Origin: Mobilicoccus massiliensis | GTDB lineage: Bacteria > Actinomycetota > Actinomycetes > Actinomycetales > Dermatophilaceae | Direction: 5' to 3' | Assembly (NCBI RefSeq): GCF_000826525.2 | Contig: NZ_LN651330.1 | Location: forward strand, 62,001 to 126,000 | DNA length: 64,000 nt | Shown: positions 57,244 to 64,000 of the stretch, in pieces | Layout: each line of letters starts with the position of its first letter | How positions within the stretch are numbered: the first letter of the stretch is position 1 | The notes under the pieces: model-generated | Database searches by the model: none | What the model was told of the DNA's origin: nothing | What the model saw: the letters and a program-made list of their open reading frames with translations, nothing else | Program-made: the position numbers and the translations under genes

Positions 57244-59121
57244 TCAGAACGCGGATTCCGGCACGTCCATGAGGGAGTTGTCGGTCATCTCGCAGCTCAC
57301 CCGCTCGGCCGCCATCCGGGGCAGGACGGTGCGGGTGAAGAACCGGGCCGCCGCGATCTTTCCGGTGTAGAAGTCGGCGTCGGCGCCGGTGGCACCGGCC
57401 TCGAGCGCGGCCGTCGCGACGTCCGCCTGGCGCAGCAGTAGCCACCCGACCATGACGTCGCCCGCCGCGAGCAGCAGGCGGGTCGTGTTCTGGCCGACCT
57501 TGTAGAGGTTGGCGAGGTCGCCGCCCTCCTGCCGCGGGTCGGACTTCATGAGCTCGCCGATCATGTAACCGCCGATCGCGGTGATGTCCTCGACGGCCTT
57601 GCCCAGCAGCTCGCGCTCCTTGGCCAGCGGGTCGTCACCGAGTGCGGAGCCGGCGAGCACGGTGGCCATGACCTGCTCCGACATCCAGGTGAGGGCCTTG
57701 CCCTTGTCGCGCACGATCTTGCGAAAGAAGAAGTCCTGGCCCTGGATGGCCGTCGTGCCCTCGTAGAGGGTGTCGATCTTGGCGTCGCGCACGTACTGCT
57801 CGACCGGGTAGTCCTGCAGGAACCCGGAGCCGCCGAAGATCTGCAGCGACTCGCTGCCGAGGAGCACCCAGGCCCGTTCGGAGCCGACGCCCTTGACGAT
57901 GGGCAGGAGCAGGTCGTTGACGCGGGCGGCCATGTCGGCCTCCGAGCCCTTCTCGAAGTCCATCGAACCCGACTCGAGGTAGGCCTGATCGACGATGTCC
58001 TGCTGCATCGCGGTGAAGAGCACGACGGCACGCAGACCCTCGGCGTAGGCCTTCTGCAGCATGAGGGAGCGACGCACGTCGGGATGGTGGGTGATCGTGA
58101 CCCGCGGGGCGCTCTTGTCGGCCATTTGGGGGAGGTCGGCGCCCTGCACGCGCTCCTTGGCGTACTCCAACGCGTTGAGGTACCCGGTCGAGAGCGTCGC
58201 GATGGCCTTGGTGCCCACCATCATCCGCGCGTACTCGATGACGCGGAACATCTGGGCGATGCCGTCGTGCACGTCGCCGACGAGCGTGCCCACGGCGGGG
58301 TGCTTCTCGCCGAAGCGCACCTCGCACGTGGTCGACACCTTGAGGCCCATCTTGTGCTCGACGTTGGTGACGTAGACGCCGTTGCGCTCGCCGAGATCGC
58401 CGGTCTCGAGGTCGAACATGTACTTGGGCACGGCGAACAGCGAGAGGCCCTTGGTGCCGGGCCCGGCGCCCTCGGGGCGGGCGAGGACGAGGTGCATGAT
58501 GTTCTCGCTCAGGTCGTGCTCACCCGAGGTGATGAAACGCTTGACGCCCTCGATGTGCCAGGTGCCGTCGGGCTGCTGGACGGCCTTGGTGCGGCCGGCA
58601 CCCACGTCTGAGCCTGCGTCGGGCTCGGTGAGCACCATGGTCGAGCCCCACTGGCGCTCGATCATGTGCCGGGCCATCGTCTTCTGGTCCTGGGTGCCGA
58701 GTTCGTGCAGAACGCGCGCGAAGCCGTAGCCCGCGGAGTACATGTACACGGCCGGGTTGGCGCCGAGGATGAGTTCGGCCACGGCCCAGTTGAGCGTGGG
58801 AGGGACGACGGTGCCACCGAGTTCGGCCGGCACGTTGAGCATGCCCCAGCCGGCCTCGGTGTACGCCTTGTACGACTTCTTGAACGATTCGGGCAGGGTG
58901 ACCTCGCCGGTCTCGGGGTCGAACACCGGGGGGTTGCGGTCGGAGTCGAGCAGGCTGTCGGCGATCTCGTTCTCGGCCAGGCGGGCGACCTCGTGAAGGA
59001 TCTCGCGGGCGGTGTCGGCGTCGATCTCCTCGTAGGGCCCGGAGCCGAGAACGTCGCCGCGTCCGAGCACCTCGAACAGGTTGAACTCCAGGTCGCGCAG
59101 GTTGCTCTTGTAATGGCTCAC
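57244..59121 (-). CDS. Acyl-CoA dehydrogenase, long (about 625 residue) type
   Basis: 625 residues from the GTG at 59119-59121, which has GAGGAG upstream. The N-terminal domain, the FAD-binding [17 protein letters not shown] and [24 protein letters not shown], and the catalytic-base region [23 protein letters not shown] are clear. A C-terminal extension of about 130 residues ([12 protein letters not shown] onward) is typical of the FadE5-like subgroup. It oxidises fatty acyl-CoA with electrons to ETF. A TetR-type palindrome lies 61 bp upstream, so control by a fatty-acid-responsive regulator is likely. No ETF genes are near. Confidence 0.93.
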   Translation of the reverse strand: MSHYKSNLRDLEFNLFEVLGRGDVLGSGPYEEIDADTAREILHEVARLAENEIADSLLDSDRNPPVFDPETGEVTLPESFKKSYKAYTEAGWGMLNVPAELGGTVVPPTLNWAVAELILGANPAVYMYSAGYGFARVLHELGTQDQKTMARHMIERQWGSTMVLTEPDAGSDVGAGRTKAVQQPDGTWHIEGVKRFITSGEHDLSENIMHLVLARPEGAGPGTKGLSLFAVPKYMFDLETGDLGERNGVYVTNVEHKMGLKVSTTCEVRFGEKHPAVGTLVGDVHDGIAQMFRVIEYARMMVGTKAIATLSTGYLNALEYAKERVQGADLPQMADKSAPRVTITHHPDVRRSLMLQKAYAEGLRAVVLFTAMQQDIVDQAYLESGSMDFEKGSEADMAARVNDLLLPIVKGVGSERAWVLLGSESLQIFGGSGFLQDYPVEQYVRDAKIDTLYEGTTAIQGQDFFFRKIVRDKGKALTWMSEQVMATVLAGSALGDDPLAKERELLGKAVEDITAIGGYMIGELMKSDPRQEGGDLANLYKVGQNTTRLLLAAGDVMVGWLLLRQADVATAALEAGATGADADFYTGKIAAARFFTRTVLPRMAAERVSCEMTDNSLMDVPESAF

Positions 59122-59181
59122 CGTCGGAATCTCCTCATGTCGTGACCGTGGATCCCGCCGTGGTCCGGGGCGACATCGCAC

Positions 59182-59197
59182 ATTACTGATCGGTAAT
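59182..59197. promoter_or_regulatory. TetR-type operator palindrome upstream of the acyl-CoA dehydrogenase
   Basis: ATTACTGATCGGTAAT is palindromic except for one base pair (ATTACYGATCRGTAAT) and lies 60 bp before the acyl-CoA dehydrogenase start. The length and composition fit operators of TetR-family fatty-acid or lipid regulators. Unusually AT-rich bases in this GC-rich DNA make chance less likely. Confidence 0.7.
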
Positions 59198-59356
59198 CAG
59201 GATGGCGGACGGGGTGGGTGCCCGCAAGCAGTGGTGTGCCGCGTCACAAACGGGCAGGGTGGGGACGAAGCCGCCTCGTCGGGGGCTGGTGACCGTGCCG
59301 GCGACGTGGGAAAATGACTGCTGGATGACATCGAGTTGAACGAGAGGTGAACGACG

Positions 59357-60985
59357 ATGGGTGCAGGGGCCGAGGCGTCCGAGGCGACGAGCACGGCGTC
59401 CGAGAAGAGCGCGACCGGCGTGACGGAGGAGAACGCGGCAGCCGACGACAGCACGACGAGCACGCTCGGGGAGATGGCCGTCGAGACCGAGACCGAGGTC
59501 AAGCTCGAGTGCCCGCGCCGGTGGACGATGCCGCGGCTGGACGGGATCGGGCGGGTCGCGACGGTGCGCGGGCCCCAGCGGATGACGCAGACCGCCACCT
59601 ACCTCGACACCCTCGGTCTCGATCTGCTGCGCAACAAGCACACGCTCCGGCGACGCACCGGTGGCAGTGACGCCGGTTGGCACCTGAAGACGCCTGGCGA
59701 CGACTCCGCGGAGGAGTCCGGGCGGGTCGAACATCGCCTGGCGCTCGGCCGCTCGGCCGCGCTCATCCCCTCCGAACTCATCGAGATCGTCGCGCCCTTG
59801 ATCGACGGAGCCGTGCTGCTGCCCGTCGCGACCCTGCGCACCCGCCGCACGCGTCGCGAGCTCTGCGACGAGGCGGGCACGGTGCTCGTGCTGGTCGAGG
59901 ACGACGTCGTGGAGGCCACGACCTACGTCGACGGCGAGCGGGTCCACCGCTGGCGTGAGGTCGAGGTCGAGGTCGTCGACGGCGCCGGTGAGGATCTCGC
60001 CGCGGTGGTCGATGCGCTCGTCGCCAAGGGACTCATGCTCTCCGACAGTCCCAGCAAGCTCTCCCGCGCACTCGCCGAGCCGATGGCCGCGTCGAGCGGC
60101 AAGAAGGGCCGCACGGCCGGAGAGGTCGTCCTCGACTACCTCTCCCAGCAGGCCGGGGTGCTGCAGGCGAGTGAGCAGCGCCTGCGTGAGGACGCTCCGG
60201 ACTCCGTGCACAAGGCGCGAGTGGCGACGCGGCGCCTGCGCAGCACCCTCAAGACGTACCGACCGCTGTTCGAGCGCGTCGACACCGACCCCGTGCGCGA
60301 TGAGGTCAAGTGGCTGACGGGGGCGCTCGGCGAGCCCCGTGACGCCGAGGTCATGCAGGAGCGCATCGGTGGGCTACTCGACACCCTCGAGCCCGACCTC
60401 GTCGTGGGCCGCGCCGACGTCCACATCCGTGCGGCGCTCGAGGCCGAGCACGAGCGGGCGCACGCGCACATGGTCAAGGCGCTCGACTCGACCCGTTACG
60501 AGCGCATCATGGGCGACCTCGTCGAGTTGCTCCTGCACCCGCCGTTCTCGGTGATGGCGCACGAGCCGGCGTCCGACGTGCTGCCCGATCTCGTCGCCGC
60601 GGCCTCGGACAAGGTGGGCAAGCAGGCGAAGCGCGCCGCGGCGATGCCGGAGGGCGCCGAGCGCGACGAGGCGGTCCACGAGATCCGCAAGCTCGCCAAG
60701 GCCGCCCGGTACGCCGCCGAGGCCGCGGGCAAGGCCTCCGGTGGCTCGGCCAAGCAGATCGCCTCCGCCTACGCCGAGTTGCAGGAGGCCCTCGGTGACC
60801 ACCAGGACAGCGTCGTCTCTCGCGACGTCGTCATGCGGCTGGCCGGCGACGCCCGCCGGGCCGGTCAGGAGACCTTCACCTACGGCGTTCTCGCCGAGCG
60901 CGAGTACGCCGGCGCCCGGGCCGTGGAGGAGCGTTACGTGCCGCTGCTCGAAAGCGCCCGTAAGGCCGCCAAGAAGATCGGTTGA
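59357..60985 (+). CDS. CYTH-CHAD domain protein
   Basis: 542 residues from the ATG at 59357 (GAGAGGTGA upstream). A Ser/Thr/Glu-rich N-terminus of about 40 residues precedes a CYTH domain (TETEVKLECP is the ExExK motif; residues about 43-250). A CHAD domain follows (VHKARVATRRLRSTLKTYRP at about 285, VHEIRKLAKAARYAAEA near 440, DHQDSVVSRDV near 480), with the conserved His, Lys and Arg that bind polyphosphate. CHAD proteins sit on polyphosphate granules; CYTH proteins act on triphosphates. A role in phosphate polymer handling is therefore expected. A terminator follows. Confidence 0.93.
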   Translation: MGAGAEASEATSTASEKSATGVTEENAAADDSTTSTLGEMAVETETEVKLECPRRWTMPRLDGIGRVATVRGPQRMTQTATYLDTLGLDLLRNKHTLRRRTGGSDAGWHLKTPGDDSAEESGRVEHRLALGRSAALIPSELIEIVAPLIDGAVLLPVATLRTRRTRRELCDEAGTVLVLVEDDVVEATTYVDGERVHRWREVEVEVVDGAGEDLAAVVDALVAKGLMLSDSPSKLSRALAEPMAASSGKKGRTAGEVVLDYLSQQAGVLQASEQRLREDAPDSVHKARVATRRLRSTLKTYRPLFERVDTDPVRDEVKWLTGALGEPRDAEVMQERIGGLLDTLEPDLVVGRADVHIRAALEAEHERAHAHMVKALDSTRYERIMGDLVELLLHPPFSVMAHEPASDVLPDLVAAASDKVGKQAKRAAAMPEGAERDEAVHEIRKLAKAARYAAEAAGKASGGSAKQIASAYAELQEALGDHQDSVVSRDVVMRLAGDARRAGQETFTYGVLAEREYAGARAVEERYVPLLESARKAAKKIG

Positions 60986-61010
60986 CCCGTCGACGACCCG
61001 AGCATGAGAA

Positions 61011-61054
61011 GACGCGTTCGCCGCCCCGGCCTGAGTCGGGGCGGCGAACGCGTC
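61011..61054. terminator. Terminator hairpin between the CHAD gene and tRNA-Gly
   Basis: GACGCGTTCGCCGCCCCG (61011-61028) pairs perfectly with CGGGGCGGCGAACGCGTC (61037-61054) around 8 nt. It can end both the CYTH-CHAD mRNA and the minus-strand tRNA transcript. Confidence 0.9.
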
Positions 61055-61057
61055 GTG

Positions 61058-61131
61058 TGGAGCGAGTGACGGGAATCGAACCCGCGTATCAAGCTTGGGA
61101 AGCTTGTGTTCTACCATTGAACTACACTCGC
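61058..61131 (-). tRNA. tRNA-Gly, anticodon CCC
   Basis: On the minus strand the 7-bp acceptor GCGAGTG/CACTCGC, the D arm GTTC/GAAC, the anticodon stem CAAGC/GCTTG with loop TTCCCAA (anticodon CCC), and the T arm GCGGG-TTCGATT-CCCGT are all present. A discriminator T and an encoded CCA (61060-61058) follow. It reads GGG codons. The gene stands alone between the CHAD and dacB regions. Confidence 0.95.
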
Positions 61132-61257
61132 GTTTTCGCAGGTCAGCGCCGCTTTTGGTCGTCTCGCCGTTCTTTCGTGAAGAGCGGTGGATCGCCGCCG
61201 GCGTGGCCGCGTGGTTCTGCAGTCTACGACACCGTCGCGTCATCTCGTGCACACGGT

Positions 61258-61296
61258 CCCGGAGCCGCGCCCGGGCGATGCGGGCGCGGCTCCGGG
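61258..61296 (-). terminator. Terminator hairpin downstream of dacB
   Basis: CCCGGAGCCGCGCCC and GGGCGCGGCTCCGGG form a 15-bp perfect stem with a 9-nt loop, 51 bp past the dacB stop. Nothing else is recognised in 61132-61346. Confidence 0.75.
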
Positions 61297-61346
61297 AGTC
61301 TCGCGAGGTGCGGGCCGCGTTCGACGGCCGGGCCCGACGACCGGGC

Positions 61347-62654
61347 TCAGCGGCAACCGACCACGGCGGTGGCCATCGTGTCGACCGCGCTGCGCACCGA
61401 CGCGGTCCTCGTGTTGCCGTTCTGGATGAACGCGAAGGCGCGGATACGACCGTCGCTGCCGCGGGCGACCCCGGCGAGCGCGACGGCGTCGCCGAGAGTG
61501 CCCGTCTTGGCCATGACCTTGCCGACCGCGCACCGCTGCCCGGCGGCCTTGAAGCGGCTGCGCAGCGTGCCGGTCTGACCCGAGCGCGGCATCGCACCGT
61601 AGGCGAACGTCACCTGTCGCATCGCGGGGTCGTCCCACATGTGGTCGACCGCGGCGACGAGGGCGCGCACCGGCATCCGGTTCGACCGGGAGAGGCCCGA
61701 GCCGTCCTTGTTGACGTACCCGGTGAGCGGGACGCCGGCGCGCGAGAGGACGGCGCGCTGGTGGGCCAGGGAGTTCGTCCACGTCGGCCGAAGCCCCGCC
61801 TCGAGCGCGGCGACGCGCAACAGGTACTCGGCGTAGTCGTTGTCGCTCACCGAGAGCATGTGGGCGACGAGCGAAGACACGGGCGCCGACCAGCTCGCGC
61901 TGAGCTCGTTCGCGCCCTTCGACGTCGCCGCCGCGCCGGCGTACCGCGCGCTGATCCCGGCCTTCTTCAGCGACGCGGCGAAGGAGGACGCGGCCGCGGT
62001 GGTGCCGTTGGCCCCGCCTCGGTGGTGGGCGAGGGTCAGGCCGCGGACAGGCTGCACCTCGCTGCCTACGTAACTCCGCTTCCAACCCGTGGCGCTCGTC
62101 GGCGCGGGAAAGACCGTGGCGTCGGCGTAGAGGGTCACCGAGCGCAGCCCCTGAGCGCGCAGGCTCGCGGCGGTGCGCTGGGCGAGCGTGCTCAACTTCG
62201 AGGCCGTCAGCGAGGGATCTCCCGCGCCCTTGAGGTAGACGTTCGTCGGAACCGCGGAGCTCTGATAACTGCGGGTCACGAGCTGGGTGTTCGGCGACGT
62301 CGACGAGAGCACGGTGATCGCGGTCATGACCTTCTGCGTCGACGCCGGCATGCGGGTCGTGCCGGTGCGGCTGGACCACAGCGTGGCGCCGGTGGACTCG
62401 TCGAGCACGAGGCCGGAGAATCCGCTGCCCAGGTAACGGCTCTGCGCGCCGGTCCGCAGGCGGGAGGTCATCGCCTTCGTCGCCGTGGCGGAGGCGGGGC
62501 TGGTCCTCGCTCGTGACGCGGTGGTGGCAGAGGTGGCCGCCGCCGTGGAGGCGGCGGCCGCGGACGCGCCGTGGGCGACCGGGGCGGTGGCGAGGGTGGG
62601 GACGGAGAGGGTGGTCGCCGCGACGGCGGCCGTGACGCAGGTGCGCAGACGCAT
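61347..62654 (-). CDS. dacB: D-alanyl-D-alanine carboxypeptidase/endopeptidase (PBP4 type)
   Basis: 435 residues from the ATG at 62654 (GAGGAAA upstream). A signal peptide (about residues 1-30) and an Ala/Ser/Thr-rich stretch precede the penicillin-binding domain. The three motifs are PASTQKVMT (SxxK, Ser105 and Lys108), SVSDNDYAE (SxN) and AKTGTLGDA (KTG). PBP4 proteins trim or cleave peptide cross-links in peptidoglycan outside the cell. The length and the SDN/KTGT order fit DacB. It is divergent from dcd. Confidence 0.93.
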   Translation of the reverse strand: MRLRTCVTAAVAATTLSVPTLATAPVAHGASAAAASTAAATSATTASRARTSPASATATKAMTSRLRTGAQSRYLGSGFSGLVLDESTGATLWSSRTGTTRMPASTQKVMTAITVLSSTSPNTQLVTRSYQSSAVPTNVYLKGAGDPSLTASKLSTLAQRTAASLRAQGLRSVTLYADATVFPAPTSATGWKRSYVGSEVQPVRGLTLAHHRGGANGTTAAASSFAASLKKAGISARYAGAAATSKGANELSASWSAPVSSLVAHMLSVSDNDYAEYLLRVAALEAGLRPTWTNSLAHQRAVLSRAGVPLTGYVNKDGSGLSRSNRMPVRALVAAVDHMWDDPAMRQVTFAYGAMPRSGQTGTLRSRFKAAGQRCAVGKVMAKTGTLGDAVALAGVARGSDGRIRAFAFIQNGNTRTASVRSAVDTMATAVVGCR

Positions 62655-62882
62655 GGATTTCCTCGGATGCTCGCTGGGACGAAACGCGAGACCCCCTGCG
62701 TCACAACGATCGTCACGTGGACGAGACCTTTTCGTGATGCACTCGCAGCCCCCTCTTCGGCCGCGGGGGTGCCCGGCTTGAGCAATCCGGGGCCTTTGCC
62801 TGCTCACAGTGATCCGCCGCGCACCTGCAGCGGACGCCCTCGTCCACCCTCGACGAGGACCTCCGCAGGGCCGCGGGACAGG

Positions 62883-62888
62883 TAGCGT
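62883..62888 (+). promoter_or_regulatory. -10 hexamer TAGCGT for leaderless dcd
   Basis: TAGCGT ends 6 nt before the GTG at 62895 (MLLSDRD). An in-frame GTG at 62889 lies directly on the -10 edge and is too early. Confidence 0.6.
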
Positions 62889-62894
62889 GTGTCC

Positions 62895-63470
62895 GTGCTG
62901 CTCTCCGATCGTGACATCAAGGCCCAGGTGGACGCCGGGCGCGTACGCCTCGACCCCTACGACGCGGGCATGGTGCAGCCCTCGAGTATCGACGTGCGTC
63001 TCGACCGCTTCTTCCGGCTGTTCGACAACCACAAGTACCCCTACATCGACCCCGCCGAGGAGCAGCCCGACCTCACGCGACTCGTCGAGGTCGAGCACGG
63101 TGAGGCGTTCGTGTTGCACCCGGGGGAGTTCGTGCTCGGGTCGACCTACGAGAACGTGTGCCTGCCCGATGACGTGGCCGCGCGCGTCGAGGGCAAGTCC
63201 TCCCTCGGCCGGCTCGGGCTGCTCACGCACGCGACGGCCGGATTCGTCGACCCCGGGTTCGACGGTCACGTCACCCTCGAGCTGAGCAACGTCGCCACCC
63301 TGCCCATCAAGCTCTACCCGGGCATGAAGATCGGCCAGCTCTGCTTCTTCCAGCTGTCGTCCGCGGCCGAACACCCCTACGGCAGTGCGGTGTACGGCTC
63401 GCACTACCAGGGCCAGCGGGGACCCACGGCGAGCCGGTCGTTCGCCGGGTTCACCTGCATCGAGGTCTAG
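62895..63470 (+). CDS. dcd: dCTP deaminase
   Basis: A 191-residue enzyme converting dCTP to dUTP, possibly bifunctional (to dUMP) as in mycobacteria. [22 protein letters not shown] is the conserved start and supports the GTG at 62895 (shown in part). [32 protein letters not shown] (in part) contains the trimer-forming and catalytic Ser-Arg and Glu region. [12 protein letters not shown] and [12 protein letters not shown] complete the family pattern. The length of 190 or so is normal. The next gene starts 10 bp later. Confidence 0.96.
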   Translation: MLLSDRDIKAQVDAGRVRLDPYDAGMVQPSSIDVRLDRFFRLFDNHKYPYIDPAEEQPDLTRLVEVEHGEAFVLHPGEFVLGSTYENVCLPDDVAARVEGKSSLGRLGLLTHATAGFVDPGFDGHVTLELSNVATLPIKLYPGMKIGQLCFFQLSSAAEHPYGSAVYGSHYQGQRGPTASRSFAGFTCIEV

Positions 63471-63480
63471 GCGACGCGCG

Positions 63481-64000
63481 ATGGCCCGCATCGTCCGGCG
63501 TCGTCCGCTCACCCGCGCGCGGCACACCGTCGAACGCGGACGGCGGCCCGTCGAGGCAGCCGTCGTCATGCTCCACGGCGGCCCGGAGCGCGGCTTTCGC
63601 GAGACCCCCAGGTGGAGCGCTCCCTACCTGCGCCTTCGCCCGTTCGGCCGCCGGATCCGTGAGCTGTCCGACGACCGCATCGCCATCGTGCGCGTGCAGC
63701 ACACCCAGACGGGCTGGAACGGCGGCGAGCGCACGACCCTCGCCCAGGCCCGCCTCGTGCTCGCCGACCTCACCGAGCGGCGCCCCGACCTCACGATCGG
63801 ACTCCTCGGACACTCCCTGGGAGGCCGCACCGCCCTCGCCGCCGCCGATCACGACAAGGTGCGCAGCGTCGTCGCCCTCGCTCCGTGGGTCACCCCGTAC
63901 GACGACGTGGAGCACCTCGTCGGCTGCGACGTCCTCGTCGTCCAGGGAGAGCGTGATCGCGTGTGCCCGCCGCGGGATTCGGAGGCCTTCGTCGCTCGGC
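63481..64000 (+). CDS. Alpha/beta hydrolase, N-terminal part (runs off the window)
   Basis: 173 codons from the ATG at 63481, open to the last base of the window. VVMLHGGPERGF is the oxyanion region and LGHSLGGRTALAAA the nucleophile elbow with Ser. LVVQGERDRVCPP carries the acid position, and the His would lie outside. It is a dienelactone-hydrolase/lysophospholipase-like small hydrolase. It starts 10 bp after dcd and may be co-transcribed. The substrate is unknown. Confidence 0.8.
   Translation, partial: MARIVRRRPLTRARHTVERGRRPVEAAVVMLHGGPERGFRETPRWSAPYLRLRPFGRRIRELSDDRIAIVRVQHTQTGWNGGERTTLAQARLVLADLTERRPDLTIGLLGHSLGGRTALAAADHDKVRSVVALAPWVTPYDDVEHLVGCDVLVVQGERDRVCPPRDSEAFVAR

Noticed and set aside
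59183-60211. Minus-strand frame opposite the CYTH-CHAD gene
   Set aside because: No motif and Arg-rich; the plus strand carries clear CYTH and CHAD signatures.

Overview
The window is about 64 kb of high-GC DNA (roughly 70 % by eye) from an actinobacterium. The evidence is strong GC bias at third codon positions, GTG starts, many leaderless-looking promoters (a -10 hexamer ending 6-7 nt before the start codon), a mycothiol-dependent-enzyme family gene, an ACT-domain malic enzyme and a Pat/HisC2-type aminotransferase. A fused alpha-beta glycyl-tRNA synthetase together with a compact PHA gene cluster suggests a Micrococcales lineage, perhaps Dermatophilaceae-like; that placement is inference. 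Most of the window is ordinary chromosome. Accessory traits cluster at 3.5-12.6 kb (a hydantoin-type catabolic island hit by an IS) and 16.1-16.85 kb (a repeat array).

Layout. 0-3.5 kb: end of pyruvate phosphate dikinase, an SDR-TspO fusion, a CPBP membrane protein and a MarR regulator. 3.8-12.6 kb: an NCS1 permease, a hydantoinase/oxoprolinase-family protein, three consecutive DUF917 proteins and a frameshifted PucR-type regulator. An IS481-family element sits between the second and third DUF917 genes. 12.7-18 kb: ilvD, malic enzyme, a 749-bp cluster of palindromic and tandem repeats, and a quinone oxidoreductase. 18-22.7 kb: a MobA-like gene with three small membrane proteins, a PaaI thioesterase, an Xre regulator and an ABC exporter. 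22.8-27.4 kb: thpR, a Tat-lipoprotein polysaccharide deacetylase, a BAAT-like hydrolase, YciI, def and a small GntR regulator. 27.6-34.7 kb: a hydrolase that has lost its catalytic His, the fused glyQS, an amino-acid permease, a lipoprotein esterase and an SRPBCC protein.

34.8-40.4 kb is the polyhydroxyalkanoate region: 3-hydroxybutyrate dehydrogenase, a phasin with a C-terminal SAP-like motif, an Xre regulator, a coiled-coil PHA-synthase partner with a basic tail, phaC and phaB. The phasin has a near-consensus promoter flanked by a perfect inverted repeat. The phaB 3' end and its terminator are tandemly duplicated. 40.6-44.6 kb: two paralogous lytic-transglycosylase-like exoproteins, the second lacking the catalytic Glu, and a CPBP protease. 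44.7-50.6 kb: a Pat-type aminotransferase and a 2-oxoacid dehydrogenase operon (E1 alpha, E1 beta, and an E2 with two almost identical lipoyl domains). 50.8-64 kb: a divergent mycothiol-enzyme/CopD-CtaG pair, a LYS1-type dehydrogenase, an LLM flavin oxidoreductase, an acyl-CoA dehydrogenase under a TetR-type palindrome, a CYTH-CHAD protein, tRNA-Gly(CCC), dacB, dcd and the start of an alpha/beta hydrolase.

The observations most worth a second look are the repeat array at 16.1-16.85 kb, the asymmetric IS481 junctions, the three-DUF917 hydantoin-like operon, the phasin/synthase partner pair with DNA-binding-like tails, and the catalytically dead lytic transglycosylase paralogue. Two further palindromic repeats (26.1 and 33.1 kb) also sit between convergent genes, so convergent gene ends appear to be a preferred home for repeats in this genome. 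No CRISPR array, prophage or obvious defence island was seen.
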